Assembly: GCA_011037195.1 (NCBI GenBank)
Contig: JAAEAF010000239.1
Coordinates: 124,001-188,000, forward strand
Source: Triatoma infestans
Taxonomy: Eukaryota > Arthropoda > Insecta > Hemiptera > Reduviidae
DNA length: 64,000 nt
Direction of reading: 5' to 3'
A model generated the notes under the pieces. That model saw only the letters and a list, made by a program, of their open reading frames with translations. It ran no database searches and was not told the DNA's origin. A program made the position numbers and the translations under genes. Positions 30,733 to 44,349 of this stretch are shown piece after piece (the first letter of the stretch is position 1; each line of letters begins with the position of its first letter).

Positions 30733-32733
30733 AAACGGGTTTATACCCAGTTGCAAGGTTATCAAGTATAAAATTAAATATCTATCACTAAAAACAGTTG
30801 ACACATTAATATTATGACTAAGTAATTACTAAAATATAAGTTACTATAAATCTAAAATATTTTCTTAAGTTAAGTTGTAAGTATAATATGAAAATATAAA
30901 AGTAGTTGAAATAATGATAATTGAAGGTAAACATACAAGTCTAAATACAAAATTTGTAATATACACGTCAATCATAGTTCCTTTCCTAGTGAAAATTTAG
31001 AATGTAATTTTTAAATTCTACAGGTGAAATATGGAGAATATCACATTGCAGTTCGTTCGTTGATGCCATTAGTCTAAATTAGGGCTAAATTTTAAATAGT
31101 CAGTCTCGTAAGTAGTTTTTGAGAATAGTATTTTCTGTCTAGTAGTAAACTTTGGCACGTGAAAATTCAGTAAGTTAAGAATATAGGAGCAGTCAATTTG
31201 GTTGTGTAAGAGTTTATACATGAAAGTCAAATCAGTGTGTCGTCTCATAGCATATAGTCTGAAAAGTCCAGTAGTTTCCATGATCAGATCGTACGGTACG
31301 TCTAAGTAAGTTCCAGTCTCCCGATACCAAAGAAGGCGTAGAAATCTTCTTTGTATGGCTTCAATAGCATCAATATACGTTTTCTGATAAGGTGACCAGA
31401 CAGTAGAACATATCCTAAAATAGAACGTACCAGAACCTTGTACAAAGTGACCATTACCTGAGGATCCTTAAATTGTTTGGTTGTTCTCTGAATAAAGCCT
31501 AAAATTCTGTTCGCTTTATTAATAGTCAATGTGCACTGTAAGTAGGTTGAAATGTTAGTTGTGTACGTAATACCAAGGTCTTTAATAGAAGTTTGTCTGC
31601 CAAGAGGATGTCGTGTATAGAATAGTTATAGATGAGAGAATCGCGACAGAGAGTGAAAGATACTATTTTACACTTATCAGAGTTGAGTTGCATTTCATTA
31701 GTATTGCACCAATCAACGAGACAATCCAGAGAATGCTGTAGCATGTCAGCATCTTGAATGGATCTTATGATAGAATAGATCTTTAAATCATCTGCAAACA
31801 GAGCAAAATTAACATCTTGAAAACAGGAGGAAATGTCATTAATAAACAGTTTGAAGAGGAAAGGGCCAAGCAGTGATCCTTGAGGGACACCCGAAGTGAA
31901 ACCTATTTTTTTCGAAAATGTCGATTTCAGTTTTATAATTTGGTATCTACCTACTAAGTAAGAAGTGAACCAATTTAGGAGCGAACCATGTATACCGTAA
32001 GAGGAAAGTTTGTGTATGAGTAGACAGTGATCCACTCTGTCAAAAGCCTTAGAGAAATCCAGGTATATCGTGTCAACTTGTCGATGGACAGCTAGAGCTT
32101 TAATAGTGTAGTCATGAAAAGAAATAAGATTTGTTGCAGTAGAACGTTTGGGATGAAAGCCGTACTGTTGAGATATTATGCAATGGTTAAGTAAAGGACC
32201 AATTGACTTTAATACCAAGGCTTCAAAAACTTTGGCTATGGCGGGTTGTAGGCAAATGGGTTGGTCGTTAGTAATGTTCATACGATTTCCATTTTTTATG
32301 TAGAGGAATTACAAAGCTAAGTTTTAGAGAATTAGGAAAGACACCAGTTGATAAGGACTTATTAAAGAGTAACGTAAAGACAGAAGCAAAAGCCAGTTTA
32401 CAGTTTTTTAGGAGCAAAGGCGGTATCTTGTCAGATCCAGCACCTTTTCTAGTATCAATTTTAGATAAATGCTCTGCCAGTTCATTAATGGTAATTTCTA
32501 AATTATGCAGGTAATCTGCAAATAGATCTGCCAAGCTATTTTTGTCGGAACTAATAGTACCATTTATGCATAGTGAGTCAACTGTGGAGTTAGTTTTGTT
32601 CTCACTGTTAATGTAGTTCCAAAAATCCCTAACATTATTCGAATTGTAATTGGATACATTGCGTATGTAAGAAGAAAAACACTTTTTAGATAATCTCTTA
32701 CACTCTGCTCTCAGTTTAGAAAAGATGTTGTAA
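30733..32733 (-). mobile_element. Jockey-like LINE, 5'-truncated
   Basis: A minus-strand LINE whose 3' UTR (31068-30733) ends in the AACTGGGTATAAACCCG hairpin followed by ATGAATAAATA. The rest of its tail now lies on the far side of the inserted LINE, at about 28200-28241. The 5' end is truncated near 32733. The same 3' hairpin occurs at positions 30-60 of the window. Confidence 0.8.
31069..32733 (-). pseudogene. Jockey-like LINE reverse transcriptase, frameshifted
   Basis: In order on the minus strand: FWNYINSENKTNSTVDSL (about 32620), IDTRKGAGSDKIPPLLLKNC, a break at about 32275, then a frame with QYGFHPKRSTATNLISF, IYLDFSKAFDRVDHCLL, FTSGVPQGSLLGPFLFKLFI and NFALFADDLKIY (FADD active site). 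It continues over a break at about 31526 into NRILGFIQRTTKQFKDP, and after another into LFRLYAMRRHTDLTFMYKLL and LLNFHVPKFTTRQKILF. At least three frame breaks. The product would be the polymerase of a jockey-clade element. Confidence 0.88.
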
Positions 32734-35082
32734 CTTTATATTTCATATTTTTCGTAACTTAATATTACGAAAGAAGAACTAAACTAAAAATGTATTATAT
32801 TTTGAAAACATATACTTAGCATCCGGTTTATCCTACAACAGCTGAAATATTATCTACTGTAGGCATTGATCCGGTAGTATTGAAAAGGTAGAAGAGGGAT
32901 ACTACAATAACTAGAGGGATATAAAGAACCATTTTCTTGTAGAATCAAGCTGATAAAGGGATCTCGTTATTTTTTTTTTGTATCATACTATTTTCTGGGA
33001 TCAGCTGATTTTGAATGATGTTTACAAAACACAAATACATATTATACCATCTTTAGTATCCGGATTACAACCTTTTTTTTTTATAAACTACGGTATTTTT
33101 ACTTTCCCTAACTACAGTTAGAGGAAATATTGTGACCGTATCGTCAAATTAACGAAATCGAGTTCGTTTATTTAATTAAAGGCTTTGTTGGTTTTGACAT
33201 AGAGCGCTCCACATAAGGCCGATCAGTTATACAAGTAAAAAATTATGAATTTTTATAAATACATATAAATCAGACAGTGTTTGTTCCTTTTTTATTTTAT
33301 TTTTTCGTTTTTCTCATAGCGGGTTGGCAATCCTGAAATTTGTTCCGACCGAAAAGAGAAATTCTTATGATGGAAACAACTGAATAAGACCAGAATAAAA
33401 AGAAAAAAAAATGCTTTCATTTAATGTTTGTTTTGCCGACAGACAACCCTAGTTCATACAACTTTACATGCCCTCTGGGCAGTAGTTCGGGGGTGAATTT
33501 TTATTTTACTTTTCTTTAAATTAACCTCTGTCACTCATTCTCTCTCACTCTCTCTCTCTCTTTCATTCTCTGCCTTCTTCTTCACTTTCTTCCTGTTCCG
33601 TTGTGTTTGCTCTCTTCCAAAGCTTTTTCTCGCATCATTTATTCTTTTTATAGTTGTTTCTTCGTCTTTCTCCATTTTTTTTGTTTTTACCTTTTAAGGA
33701 TTTTAATATTTCATAAGCCAACATTATGTATAAAGTAATTTAACTTTTAACTAAATTTTATATTATATATATATATGTATCTGAGGTTCCCATTTTCCCT
33801 TTTACGTCCCCTATTTCTTATTATACTCCTCTACATTTCTGTTTTTATAAATTATTAATTATCAATTATAAGGGCTTTACTTTTATTATGTCAAAATTTT
33901 CCCAGAGTAAAGTTTTCTTTTTATTTTGTTCACACAAACACACACACCACACCCGCACAAACAACTACTCTTTACAAAAAACTTTTTTCGTATTCAATGA
34001 CTCGTATTATGTGATATTTATGGTATCTTTATTGATTTTTACTAAAACCACTTTGCCGGCCACCGGTAGATTTTACATTACTTAAACCGTCTAGAAAGTT
34101 TTTAACTTTTTACAATTATTTGTTTCTCTTTGAGTTAAAAAAAAAATATACATATTTCTACTCAATAAGGAAGTTTTTAGTATGTATGTATGTTTCTATT
34201 ATGTATGAACAAAATTTATCTCAAAAAATGAAAAAATTACATGCAGCTCAAACTTCATGTTCCGTTTACATGTACGACTTTATTGATTTTGTTTTTATTT
34301 TTTTGTTGCGATTTATTTCTGTAATTTCAAATATGAAGAAAGTAGATTGCCAGGTTTATTGCAGCCCTATTATAACTGCAATGGATCCCGTGACGAATCT
34401 CCCTACCACTAGCTCTCAGAGAGGGTAATCTAAGGAGAAGTACATGGGTACTGGATGGAGAAGTTAAAAAGAGTAGGGTCTAGTCCAGCCACCCGCATAA
34501 AAAAATTGCCTTCAATTCACTCTCATTCAAACGCCCCATTCGAACAACCACCAACGTTCAACGACCATCGTTCTCACATCATCACTCTGCCAGTCAGTCT
34601 TCTCATATCTCACTCTAAATTCTAATTCGTATAAAGTTCTTACATTGCATAGATTCTAATACGAGTATAGTATATGAAGTGTTCAGCAAGCCTAATTTAT
34701 AACTCAAGCTGTTTTCTTTTCTGTCGAACCATCCATTACCTTCCACTACAAACTCTATATACTTACATTGAAGTAAATATCCCCCCCGCCCCCATAAAAA
34801 AGCAACTATAATCCGCAACCTCTATAATTCCTACTTTAGAACTGAAACTTATTGAAAGAAAGAGAATTCAAATAAGAGAAAGCGTTGGGACTGTTTCAAA
34901 CAAGATTTCTTTGCTTTCTTTATATTTTTATTTTACATATGTCTGTATGTGTACGTATGTCTGTATGTGTACGTAAAAAACTTAACGCAAATACGAATAA
35001 TCGCTATCAAACTTTATATTCCTTTTCGATATCTTCAGATGATACAGTTTGAAGGTAGAAGTCAAAACACCGGCACCACCTC
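32734..35082. other. AT-rich intergenic or intronic DNA
   Basis: No host exon or intact element. It contains CT-rich microsatellites (33540-33600), a CA/AC-rich patch near 33930, and a block of balanced composition at 34430-34615 that I could not identify. A small 18-bp tandem duplication, ATGTCTGTATGTGTACGT, lies at about 34938-34974. Confidence 0.5.
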
Positions 35083-35610
35083 TTACTTTCAGTAAGAGGA
35101 AGTATTATAATCGTGTCAAATTTTTGATATCAAGTTTTCACCGGAAATTCACGTTTTAAAGTCACCTGAGCCCCAAAAAAATGGTTTTTAGAAATTAGTC
35201 TGTTCGTGTTTATACGACGTCAGCATAAAACAAAAACAGAAATTTGCAGAAATTTCCATCTTGATATTTTATTTATGCTCTAACAGGGAACCTGATTTTA
35301 AGGTTTCGGTGAAAATGGGACAACCGAAAATATCACTTTACTGAATGGGGTTTTAAGTTTTTTGAGATTTTCTCATAAATGGCTCCAACTATTTTCTTTT
35401 AACTCGGAATATTAACCCCATATACCAAGCGCTACAACTTTTATCTGCCACATTTCTCCGGGAAGATATTATCAATAATATAATAAAAAATCAGAATGAA
35501 ATATTTTGCTAAACTACCGAGTTTGAAGGAAATTGATTGACCCAAGTACGACTTTACGCAATAGTTTATCAGTTTTCTGGCATTTTCTCCATAAAAACAT
35601 AGAAAGGTTG
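35083..35610 (-). repeat. Dispersed repeat copy
   Basis: A minus-orientation copy starting at the palindromic CTCTTACTTTCAGTAAGAGG, followed by AAGTTTTCACCGGAAATTC. Its diagnostic modules TTTTGAGATTTTCTCATAA and AAGGAAATTGATTGACCC are degraded. Confidence 0.65.
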
Positions 35611-37399
35611 TAACGGGTATTTTTAATACTAAATTTATATGTATTTTATAGAAATAATAATTTAATAGAAAAATAGTTATTAGAATAATCTTTATTAAAG
35701 TAAAAATAACTACATATAGAAACATAAGTAACTCTGAACAATAGAAGAAAGTACTGAATGAACAACGGCGAACTTTGTACTAAAGAGAGCTGGCTCTTTA
35801 TCTTCAAAATAATATAGGGCAGTATGTAATCTGCAAACGGCCTGGCCGGATCTATGTCACTCCTCAATCATATTTTTGAATTGTTCCATTAATAATTATT
35901 AAAATTTACTTGTACGCTTACACCGAGTTTATAACGGATTTGGATTTTGAGGAACTAGTGAGTGGTGGTTTGTGGTTTTTTTGGTGGTCAAGGAATTTAA
36001 AAGGAGACTGTTTGGACGACAGACAAGGAAAAAAAAATTCCACTCAAGACCTACGACGGATCGGACTTGACAATCACCAGAAGCAGCTTCAGGCGAAATC
36101 TAACAGGTTGGCCAACCTATCTTCATCAAAACAAAATTATTTGTGATAATTATCATTTAGACAGCCCAGAGAGGCCTCTATATATTTTTTTTCTACTGGT
36201 ATTTTCCGTAGAAAACGTATATAAATCTTATTTAAATTTTAAAAAAAAAAAAGGAAGAAAGTACTAGTAACCAGCTTTCCACAAAGCACCCGTACAAACA
36301 AAATATCATTGTGATAAGTAAATTATCGAATTCATACTTAAATAGATTTATTTCCAGTTGTCACAAAAACTGATTTTTAGATACATAACAATTTTAGTTC
36401 GTTAATTACATGCTACCATTAAACTGTTAATTTTCAATTGCAAGAAAAATAACGGAAAATTTAAAGAGATGTACATCTAACACATACGGTACCTAAAGGC
36501 CTTAGATTATAAGAGTGTTTAAATACGTTTCTTCCAAATTCATCAGATAGTTCATGTCATTTTCATTTTGTCAGTAATTCGTAATAGTTGCGAAATAAGT
36601 TATAGTTCGTCTATTCGCGTATACTTTAAGAATAATTATATTTTACTATCATTGTAAAGTAAACGAGGAATAGGAAGGGATTAATGAATTTTCTAATAAA
36701 TAGCTGAATTTAAATTGAATATTAAAGGAAAGTGGAAGGAGCGAATTTTATAGATGGGAAGGAAAATAGATGCTTTTTGTGAATTTATTTATCTATTTCT
36801 GGCTTGATCACTGATATTATTTTTATAAGTTTAAATATTATTTTGCGTTCTGTTAACGTTTAGTTCCTAAAGAAGGAGGAAATTTTAGTTTGTTTCTATA
36901 TTCAATTAGCCAGTTACGTTCAGGAAGCTTTACATTTATTTCTTTATAATGAATCTGAAGATTATTAAATTCATTTATTTAGGCATTTCATTATTTTTAT
37001 AACAAATATTACTTGTGTTTGTTTTCAACTTAAAGATTGGTTTTATTCTCATCTACCTTTTCTTTATTTTATGTATATACTTATTTGTATAATATTGACA
37101 TTCTTAATAGGTACTAGTACCATATTTTCTCTAGGCCTTGTAGCAGTGAATAACTGAAGGTAAGATATCGTAAACCGCCTTTCCCGTCACATCATCTTTA
37201 CATTTCTCTTCTGACCCTTCCTGACCAGGATTACCGCTTTTGATTAACACAATTTTTTTGTTCATCCTAAAGATTTATTTTTTTGGGGGGGATTTCTTCG
37301 TTTGCCCATTTAAACGAAGTGGCGTCCAATACCCCACCCCTATGCAGCCGACCTGAGTGGGCGCAACAGTCACTTAGGAATTATTCCCGTGACAAGGTT
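35611..37399. other. AT-rich DNA, no element recognised
   Basis: Includes a moderately balanced stretch at 35920-36180 with two overlapping short frames (78 and 66 codons). Neither resembles a known family to me and I do not call them genes. Confidence 0.45.
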
Positions 37400-37760
37400 T
37401 CATTAAACTTGGAATATTAACTATACACACAAAGTCCCATTGTTGTTTGAAACTTTTTCCGAGAAAATTCATTTAAAGAAGTGAGGGGGAGGTGGTGCTT
37501 CCCTCAAAAAAGTCGTTTTATAAAAACTAGTTTCCCCCATTCAAGTAAATTGAAGGCAACTAAACATCTAGCACAGTAATAATTATATGTTTGAAGACAA
37601 ATAATCAATTATAACTATGCGATTTGCCGTAAGAGAAAATAGAGAAAGTAGTGTGAGTGTTTGACAACATTTTTGTTATTTTTTTACGTTTTTCTCGAAA
37701 GCGGCGTCTACTTGAAAATGTGTTTTTAGATCAGAGACTTCGAATTTCCCCTAAAAGTGC
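37400..37760 (-). repeat. Dispersed repeat fragment
   Basis: Contains AAACTTTTTCCGAGAAAATTC and GTGGTGCTTCCCTCAAAAA, then GGCAACTAAACATCTAGC and GTAAGAGAAAATAGAGAAAG with the GTGAGTGTTTGAC flank. These are interior and start blocks of the dispersed repeat in minus orientation. Confidence 0.55.
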
Positions 37761-39164
37761 TATTTTCTTTTTATGTTAACTTCTTCCATTTGTAAAATAT
37801 TGACGACACCAAACCCTTAATAAAAATTGTAAGTTTATTATTATTATTATTTATTCAAAACATTAATGATTACAAATATAGCTTTAGTAGCGCTCGTTAA
37901 ACAATAACTGTTAATAGAAAGCTACAACTTTTTTGTAATAAAACAATTTTATATATAAAAGGTAATAAAATTTTATTAGTAAAGTTCTAAATATAATAAA
38001 ATTTAATTGGCCAAAAAGGGGTGGAAGAGAGAGCCGCCTGTTAGATTGTAACAATAACAAATAATAACAGGGAGAGCAAATGGAGAGTACTGGAACAATT
38101 TTCTGCTGTAATAGAAATGTAACAATTTAAACATTGTACTGTTACAAATATACGGCTTGTTATCTCACACACTAAAAAGAGTTTTATTTTTAGATTTTTG
38201 TACATAATGTAAACTACTATTTCTACCATCATGGTTATGGAAATTGAATTTATTAGAATATATATTTATAAACCCTCGTTTTTGTTTTTTTGTTTGTTTT
38301 TTTACTTTTAGTAATAAAAAGATTTCTTTTTATGGATAACAATAATTTTTTTTCCTTATTAAACTTTATTGTATAATTGTCGGTCAATAAAGTTAATTTT
38401 ATTATCTTTTCATAAAATGAAGGAGAGTTGAACATGACGTTAAATTTGATACATACTCAAAATGTTAGTTGAGCAAAGGGGTGAGGATATAAAAAAAATA
38501 AACAAACCCACCATGACGTAGAAGATCTATTGTAATTCCCTCCAGCGTCGATGTTTATAATATGGAATGTAGACGTCTGTAAAGTGTGAATGACAATGTG
38601 TAGGTTTGAGTGACTAGACCGGGTGGTGGTGATGGAGTTAACGAGTTTGTCTGTGTTGGTATGGCTAGATCCAAATTAGATACATCAATCAACTATCTTT
38701 GCATCCCTATGAGTATTCTATGTGCTGGTGGACTTCTTCAGTGATCATGGCACCCTTGTTGGATATTCCAGCCTAATAACATGATCATCACTTACACTGT
38801 CACTTCGCAACAGTCACAAAATACTTGTTAGAAGAAAAGGTAAATAGGAGAGAGACAGCGGCACCTTGGACAGACGGGACAACTACAGTAGAGAGCGGCA
38901 TCTCTGGACGGAAGAAGAAACCAACCGGGAACATCTAAATGATTTTAAGGTGATATAAACTCACCTGGTTAGTAATTAAAAGTAGTCTAATAAAATCATG
39001 TGGGTAGTTTTGAAGTTTAGAGGTGAAACAAAAATAATAATAAGACGCCCAGTTCTAGTTACCATTTCGGACTATAATTTAAACCCGCAGGGATACTCAT
39101 CCCTGGTCTTCATCTAATTAATATTCTTCTTTATTCATCAAATAATTATTCCTATTGTATTTTA
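37761..39164. other. Non-coding DNA
   Basis: AT-rich to 38460. From 38500 to 38960 composition is more balanced (AGAGAGAGACAGCGGCACC region), but no protein family is recognisable on either strand. Confidence 0.45.
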
Positions 39165-39545
39165 TCATACATTATTTATTTCTTTATTTATTTAACGGAT
39201 AATATATCATTAAAAGTTTACAATACATATAGATTGCCAAAAATGAATATATATTCATATATTAGTAATATAAAAAATATTTTACTTAATAAGAATTGGA
39301 AATAAGCTAGACATAACATAGCTCTTTTTTTAAAGCTGTTCCGATTGATAGAAAACACATCCAAATCCTTATCAAGAGAATTAAACAACCTTAATGCTCT
39401 AGGGGTACAAGAGTTATAACAATGGCTAGTTTTATAAAATGATATATGAAATAATGAGGTATTGCGAACTTTTTAAGATGGCGCATAAAAAGAGATAGCT
39501 GAAACCAAATCCTTACAATCAATTACAGCAATTTTGGCAATTAGG
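39165..39545 (-). pseudogene. LINE C-terminal remnant
   Basis: The minus-strand translation reads RNTSLFHISFYKTSHCYNSC followed by TPRALRLFNSLDKDLDVFSI and NRNSFKKRAML. This is the R..LF..S..RT...NS..PRA.RL.N.L tail seen at the end of jockey/CR1-type polymerases. It is followed by a short 3' region with AATAAATAAAG. Only the last 100 or so codons survive. Confidence 0.6.
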
Positions 39546-41589
39546 TTTTCTCAAAAGTAATAATAATAATAATAATTGCTGAATTTGTACACTTTTGCTT
39601 GTTTGTGTTTTGTGTAGGTTTTTGTGTGTTTTCTAAAAATAAACTTGTTGAGAACCAAGCACCTGCCTTTTTCTATTACCTGACCCCAACACGTCTCCAC
39701 TGAGTTTATCGGAGCAGCCATAGATTTTTCTTTAGACGTCCTGCAGAGATAGTTGGTGTATTTGCAGCTACTGGGATTTACAAGTTATCTACAATAAATC
39801 ATTTAAAATTCAGTAGATATGGTTTAAGAACAACTTCCTCGTACACATTTATAATATCTAACGTTGTCAGTGAACGTATTATTCAAGAACAACTACGATA
39901 GACCGGAATTAGCACATGGATGCCATGATTTCTAAAGAAGTACGTTCAAGGACAATCCCATTTCCTAAAACATAGCGAGGTTTGTAGGAGTAGTTGAAGC
40001 ATGCTACTACTTGGGCTTAGAGAATACTCGCCCTCAACATAATCACTCACCCAACTACCCTAATTCATTATTCACGATTACAGACAATTCCATTCTATGT
40101 ATAAACACTGACATCCATGAATTTCATAACAAATCTTCTAGGTCAAGGTCACGTCCGTTACTCTTTTGATTAGAACTCTTCCGGGGGAAACAGCGGCTAA
40201 ACGCAGTCTCTCTGATGAAAAGATCTCAGAAGTTAACACCCTACTAATAAAGAAGCGAATCCATTCAGTGAATGAAATTTAGAACAAACTAAATTTAGAA
40301 CTAGTTTCTCATTAGCGAAATTAAAGCAAGAAAGACCTGGAATAAGCTTCTGTAGCTCAAGAATGGAAATGTATCTACCAGTGATGTTCTGAAAGCGCAA
40401 AACTGAACAAGTTGGACGGGAAAGAAATCAGCTGAATCAATTATCTCATAGAGGTCATTTGGATCGACGTTTTCAAGTGTCCCCGGACTGCAAGTAGGAG
40501 ATAGAAGGTCACACAGAGGAATTAGGGCAGAGAAACTAGGGTTCTGGTGAGCTATAACTTCAAAATGTTTCGTTTTACTTAAAATTTGTCTTTTTTAATT
40601 GTGTAAATTGCAGTTAAAGAAGTCCTCTCACAATAACAATCGTGAAAAATGAAACATGCTATGTGAAAAATCTAATAAACAGCCTATTTAATTTCAAATT
40701 ATTCCAACATTTCCTTTTTAAGGAGCCTATTTAAAAGAAAAGAGCTGCATACAAACCACAAAAGAGAATCGTAAATCACAATTGTTCTTTACAAAAACAC
40801 AAAGACATTTTATTTAATCTTTGTATCTATTCAAATAAAAGAGGAATTTATTTGAAAAACGCCTTGGAGTTTTCTTCAAAAGAAGAAAGAATTCGTTGTT
40901 GTTTTTTTTCCAACCAATATATTTCGTTTTTCCTTTTTAAATTTATTCCTAATTTTATTCAGATAAAAAGCAGAGGCTGCTTTTATTTATTTATTTCCTT
41001 ATTTTTATCATTTTTATTTTTATTGCAAATCAAACAATTTATTTCTTTAAAAATTGGAACCCTAGAATTTGTTTTTTAATTTTAATTTTTCATTTTTCTC
41101 CAATTTTTACTTTCTCATATTACTTTTTCCTTTAAGCAAACCACTACTGCTAATTGCCGTTTCTCGCACCACAATCGCCAGATATTTCTATCGCGCCAAT
41201 CACCTTCTTCTATTAATCCTTTATTTCCCATGCATTCCTTCACTTCCATATTTTCAAGCGCTTTTCATTCAGTCTGCCACTTTTCTTTTTGTTAGTCGAC
41301 AACATACTATTCCATAACTTTTTTGATCTTCTGCCGTTTGCCGGTCATCTTTAGGCACGCCCAAACCCCATTTAACCCATAAATTATCTTTTTTAGTTGT
41401 TTCTACATTGTACCCATTTCTTCTCAGATATGGATGTTTCTCATCTTATGAATTCATCTTTTTCTACATCATCTTCTCCACAAGTCCATCTCCATAGCCC
41501 CTCTATACGTGACTTATTTCCTTTCATTCATCTACCTCATTGTTCTTCGCAAAAGATTGTAATACACTCCACTGATGGTTGAAGTGAAC
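39546..41589. other. Non-coding DNA with unclassified balanced-composition blocks
   Basis: A TAA microsatellite lies at 39560-39578. The blocks 39640-39960 and 39990-40560 are less AT-rich than their surroundings and could be old retroelement debris, but I see no domain. The rest is T-rich. Confidence 0.4.
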
Positions 41590-41985
41590 AGGAAAATTAT
41601 TTTAAGGGGTATACTAAGGGAAGAGGTGACGTTAGGCTTTTCCTCTAAAGTACCACTTCATATATGGTTAAATAGTCTATATAACATTAATACGAAGATT
41701 CCGAGTTTGAAGGAAAGCGGTTTTTTTCTGGCTGTACCACTTTTATATTATACTCCCGGATGCGGATATAACTTTCGTGAAATTTATTAAATAGGTAATA
41801 GCTTTAAAAATAAATAATAAATCAAAACTATATAAATCGCTGTAAGAGTGAGCGTCTTGTGAGTTGTTTCACATCCGGTTTCTCCTTATTTTTCATATAT
41901 TCAGAGAACTGTATTACCGGTGAAAATTTAATTTCAGAATTTGACTCAATTATATTTCCACTTTTGGCAGTAAGAGAAACTGTAA
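41590..41985 (-). repeat. Dispersed repeat fragments
   Basis: Minus-orientation interior blocks (TATGGTTAAATAGTCTATAT, GAGTTTGAAGGAAAGCGG) run to a start flank near 41860 (TTGTGAGTTGTTTCACATCC). A plus-orientation end fragment follows (TACCGGTGAAAATTTAATTTC, then GGCAGTAAGAGAAACTG). Confidence 0.55.
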
Positions 41986-42636
41986 TTCGTATGGTTATTT
42001 TGTAGTTTTAGAAATATAAAATCTTCATGCATATGTGTATTTATTATTTATATATATATTTTTTTTTAATCAATCATACATTTATAGAAATATCTTTGTG
42101 TGTTTGTGTATAAAAAAATGAAAAGGAAAGAAAATGCCCTTAATTTCCAATTTCTACTCCATTTAACTTTCATTCTCAATTTTCTCTTTCACTCGGTCAC
42201 CCCTCCTTTCTCTTTCTCTTTGCGTAGTCTGTACCTCCCACGCACTCCATTTTTTTTCACCCCACGTTTATGTATTTTACGGAAAGTTGTCAAGTATTTG
42301 ATATTTATTTATTTATTTTATATAAGAAGATGTAGAATTTATGAAAGGTTATAAAAAGAGAATTGGATATCTCATTTTGTGTATTGTTGAGCAAATAATA
42401 TAAAAAAAGATCTTAATGGTTAAAAAAGAAAGAAAATTGTTATAGGACATTGTTACAGTAATCATGTTCCTTTCTTTATTTTACCCCTCGTTATGTACGC
42501 GTATACATACCATTCTCTGCGTATGTATTCAGTTCTAAATATAAAATAAATACCAGACATTCGGAAGACTTTCCGGGCGAAAGGTGTCGTAAACACAAAC
42601 ACAAATTTTCTTGCGTTCATATAAATTAATTTAAAA
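41986..42636. other. AT-rich non-coding DNA
   Basis: Nothing recognised. A CT-rich tract near 42185-42260. Confidence 0.5.
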
Positions 42637-43560
42637 TCAATCATTATTATATTCTTCTTTTTCAAATATTAATTGTAACTGCATTAATGAAATCGGCAAT
42701 AAATTCATAAATCGTTTTACAGTTGTCTGCCAAGAAAGCTCGTAACTGTTACTATGTTTTGTTTTGGTCAATAGAGCTTTGAAGAATGGACTGCGCTTTG
42801 ATGCATGCTGCTCATAAGCCATAATGGTGTGCTCTAAACTCTCCTCTTCTAATCTCTCCCAAACAGGTTTGGCGATATTTGTACTCCTATTCACCATAAG
42901 TTTCTTTTGCAGAAACCGTGATCTGATCTATGCCTGGATATTACACCGTATATTCTGTTTCCAGTGGGCTCATCTAAAAATCACGATTTAACAGCCACTT
43001 TAGGAACAAACGATTTATAAAATCTTCTTTTCTCGCATACAAAAAATTCTCTCTGCCACGACATCACAACTCCCTTCTTAAGCACAGGTACCAAATCATT
43101 GCAAGGTAAAGGCATGTCAAGTTCAGTTCCCTTTTTTGTAGCTCTTCTTGCTAACAGATCTGCCCTCTCATTGCCCAACATTGCTGCATGCGCCCTTACC
43201 CACATGAATTGAAGAAAGGTGCCACATTCTTTTAATGCTAATATAATATGGTTGGGTCCATTCCTGAGGTTGCTTAATTTATGTAGAGTGCTCAAACTGT
43301 CTGTAAATATCGTAACACGAAGGAGCTTCAGTTACTGAATGTAGTTGATCACTTTTAAAATCACAACCATTTCGCAAAGTAACAATTACTGGCAACAATT
43401 GATTAATTACAATTAATGGTAACAATAACTTGGATGTCTATACATAAATCCATTATTGTTTTGAAGATCATAAACAGCACATCCACTTTTCACATTTAAT
43501 TTTGAATCTTCGGCAAAAATACAATAAGTACCTGACCACCTATTCTATAACTCCTCAACG
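42637..43560 (-). pseudogene. LINE RNase H domain and tail, decayed
   Basis: On the minus strand the translation begins near 43530 with CIFAEDSKLNVKSGCAVYDL, the first RNase H strand with the usual TDGSK degraded to AEDSK. It resumes with IFTDSLSTLHKLSNLRNGPN (second catalytic Asp), then FMWVRAHAAMLGNERADLLA (the WVxxH..xxGNExAD motif). Next comes a tail with EEESLEHTIMAYEQHASKRS, matching the EE.x.EH.x..C.x post-RNase-H knuckle whose Cys residues are lost. LINEs with a C-terminal RNase H belong to I/R1-type groups. Several frame breaks. Confidence 0.75.
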
Positions 43561-44313
43561 CTCCTAGCTGACCGGCCAATGCTGCCTTTCAAGTCCGATC
43601 CATGTGATATTTTATTATAATTAATATTCCTTTCTGAAAATTTCCAGTTCTTACTGCTGAGCCACCTTAGTCATGCGCAGTAGTAAAGGTGGAGAGTTTT
43701 CCTTCTTCAATATCTAGTGCATAAAGTATTTTCATTTAGGCTGGTCACCCTGCAATATAACTAAGACAGTATGCCATTATTTTTAACATAAATTTGTTTG
43801 CTAAATTCTCCCTTCTACAACTCACGTTCAGTTACCACACACGCTGATGCTCGATATCCATATTAGTTTTTCTGAATAAAGGTCTACCTACGTAAAAGTG
43901 AACTTCAATCTCTTGTCAAATTAATATTTGTTTCATCTATCTCCTCATCTATTCGAAATTTGATAGTTTGATTCGCGGTACACAATTGCGACTTGTGTTT
44001 ATAAGCATCATTAGTTTTTCTGATAATCGTCAAGTGTACTGTATCCATTCAATGCATTACCGCCATAAAGAGAAGTATTGATAACATTGACGAAGGAAGT
44101 TGGACGTTTGAAATCGGTAGAGTAATAAAACTCCCTAATCCATAAAAAAAGGTTAACTTTTTCAGGTCGTTTAAGCAGATAAACGAGTGGTTAAGTAACA
44201 AGAAACTTTCATGGTAACTGGCAGGTCTTGCATAAACTGAACAATTGCGCGGTTAATCGATCATAAACAGAGTTTACTATAAAACTGCTTGCATCATGTT
44301 TGGGTGCCGTCAG

Positions 44314-44349
<36 letters not shown>

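Noticed and set aside
39640..40560. LTR retrotransposon pieces
   Set aside because: Composition differs from the surroundings, but I found no LTR pair, primer-binding site, gag, protease or integrase motif.
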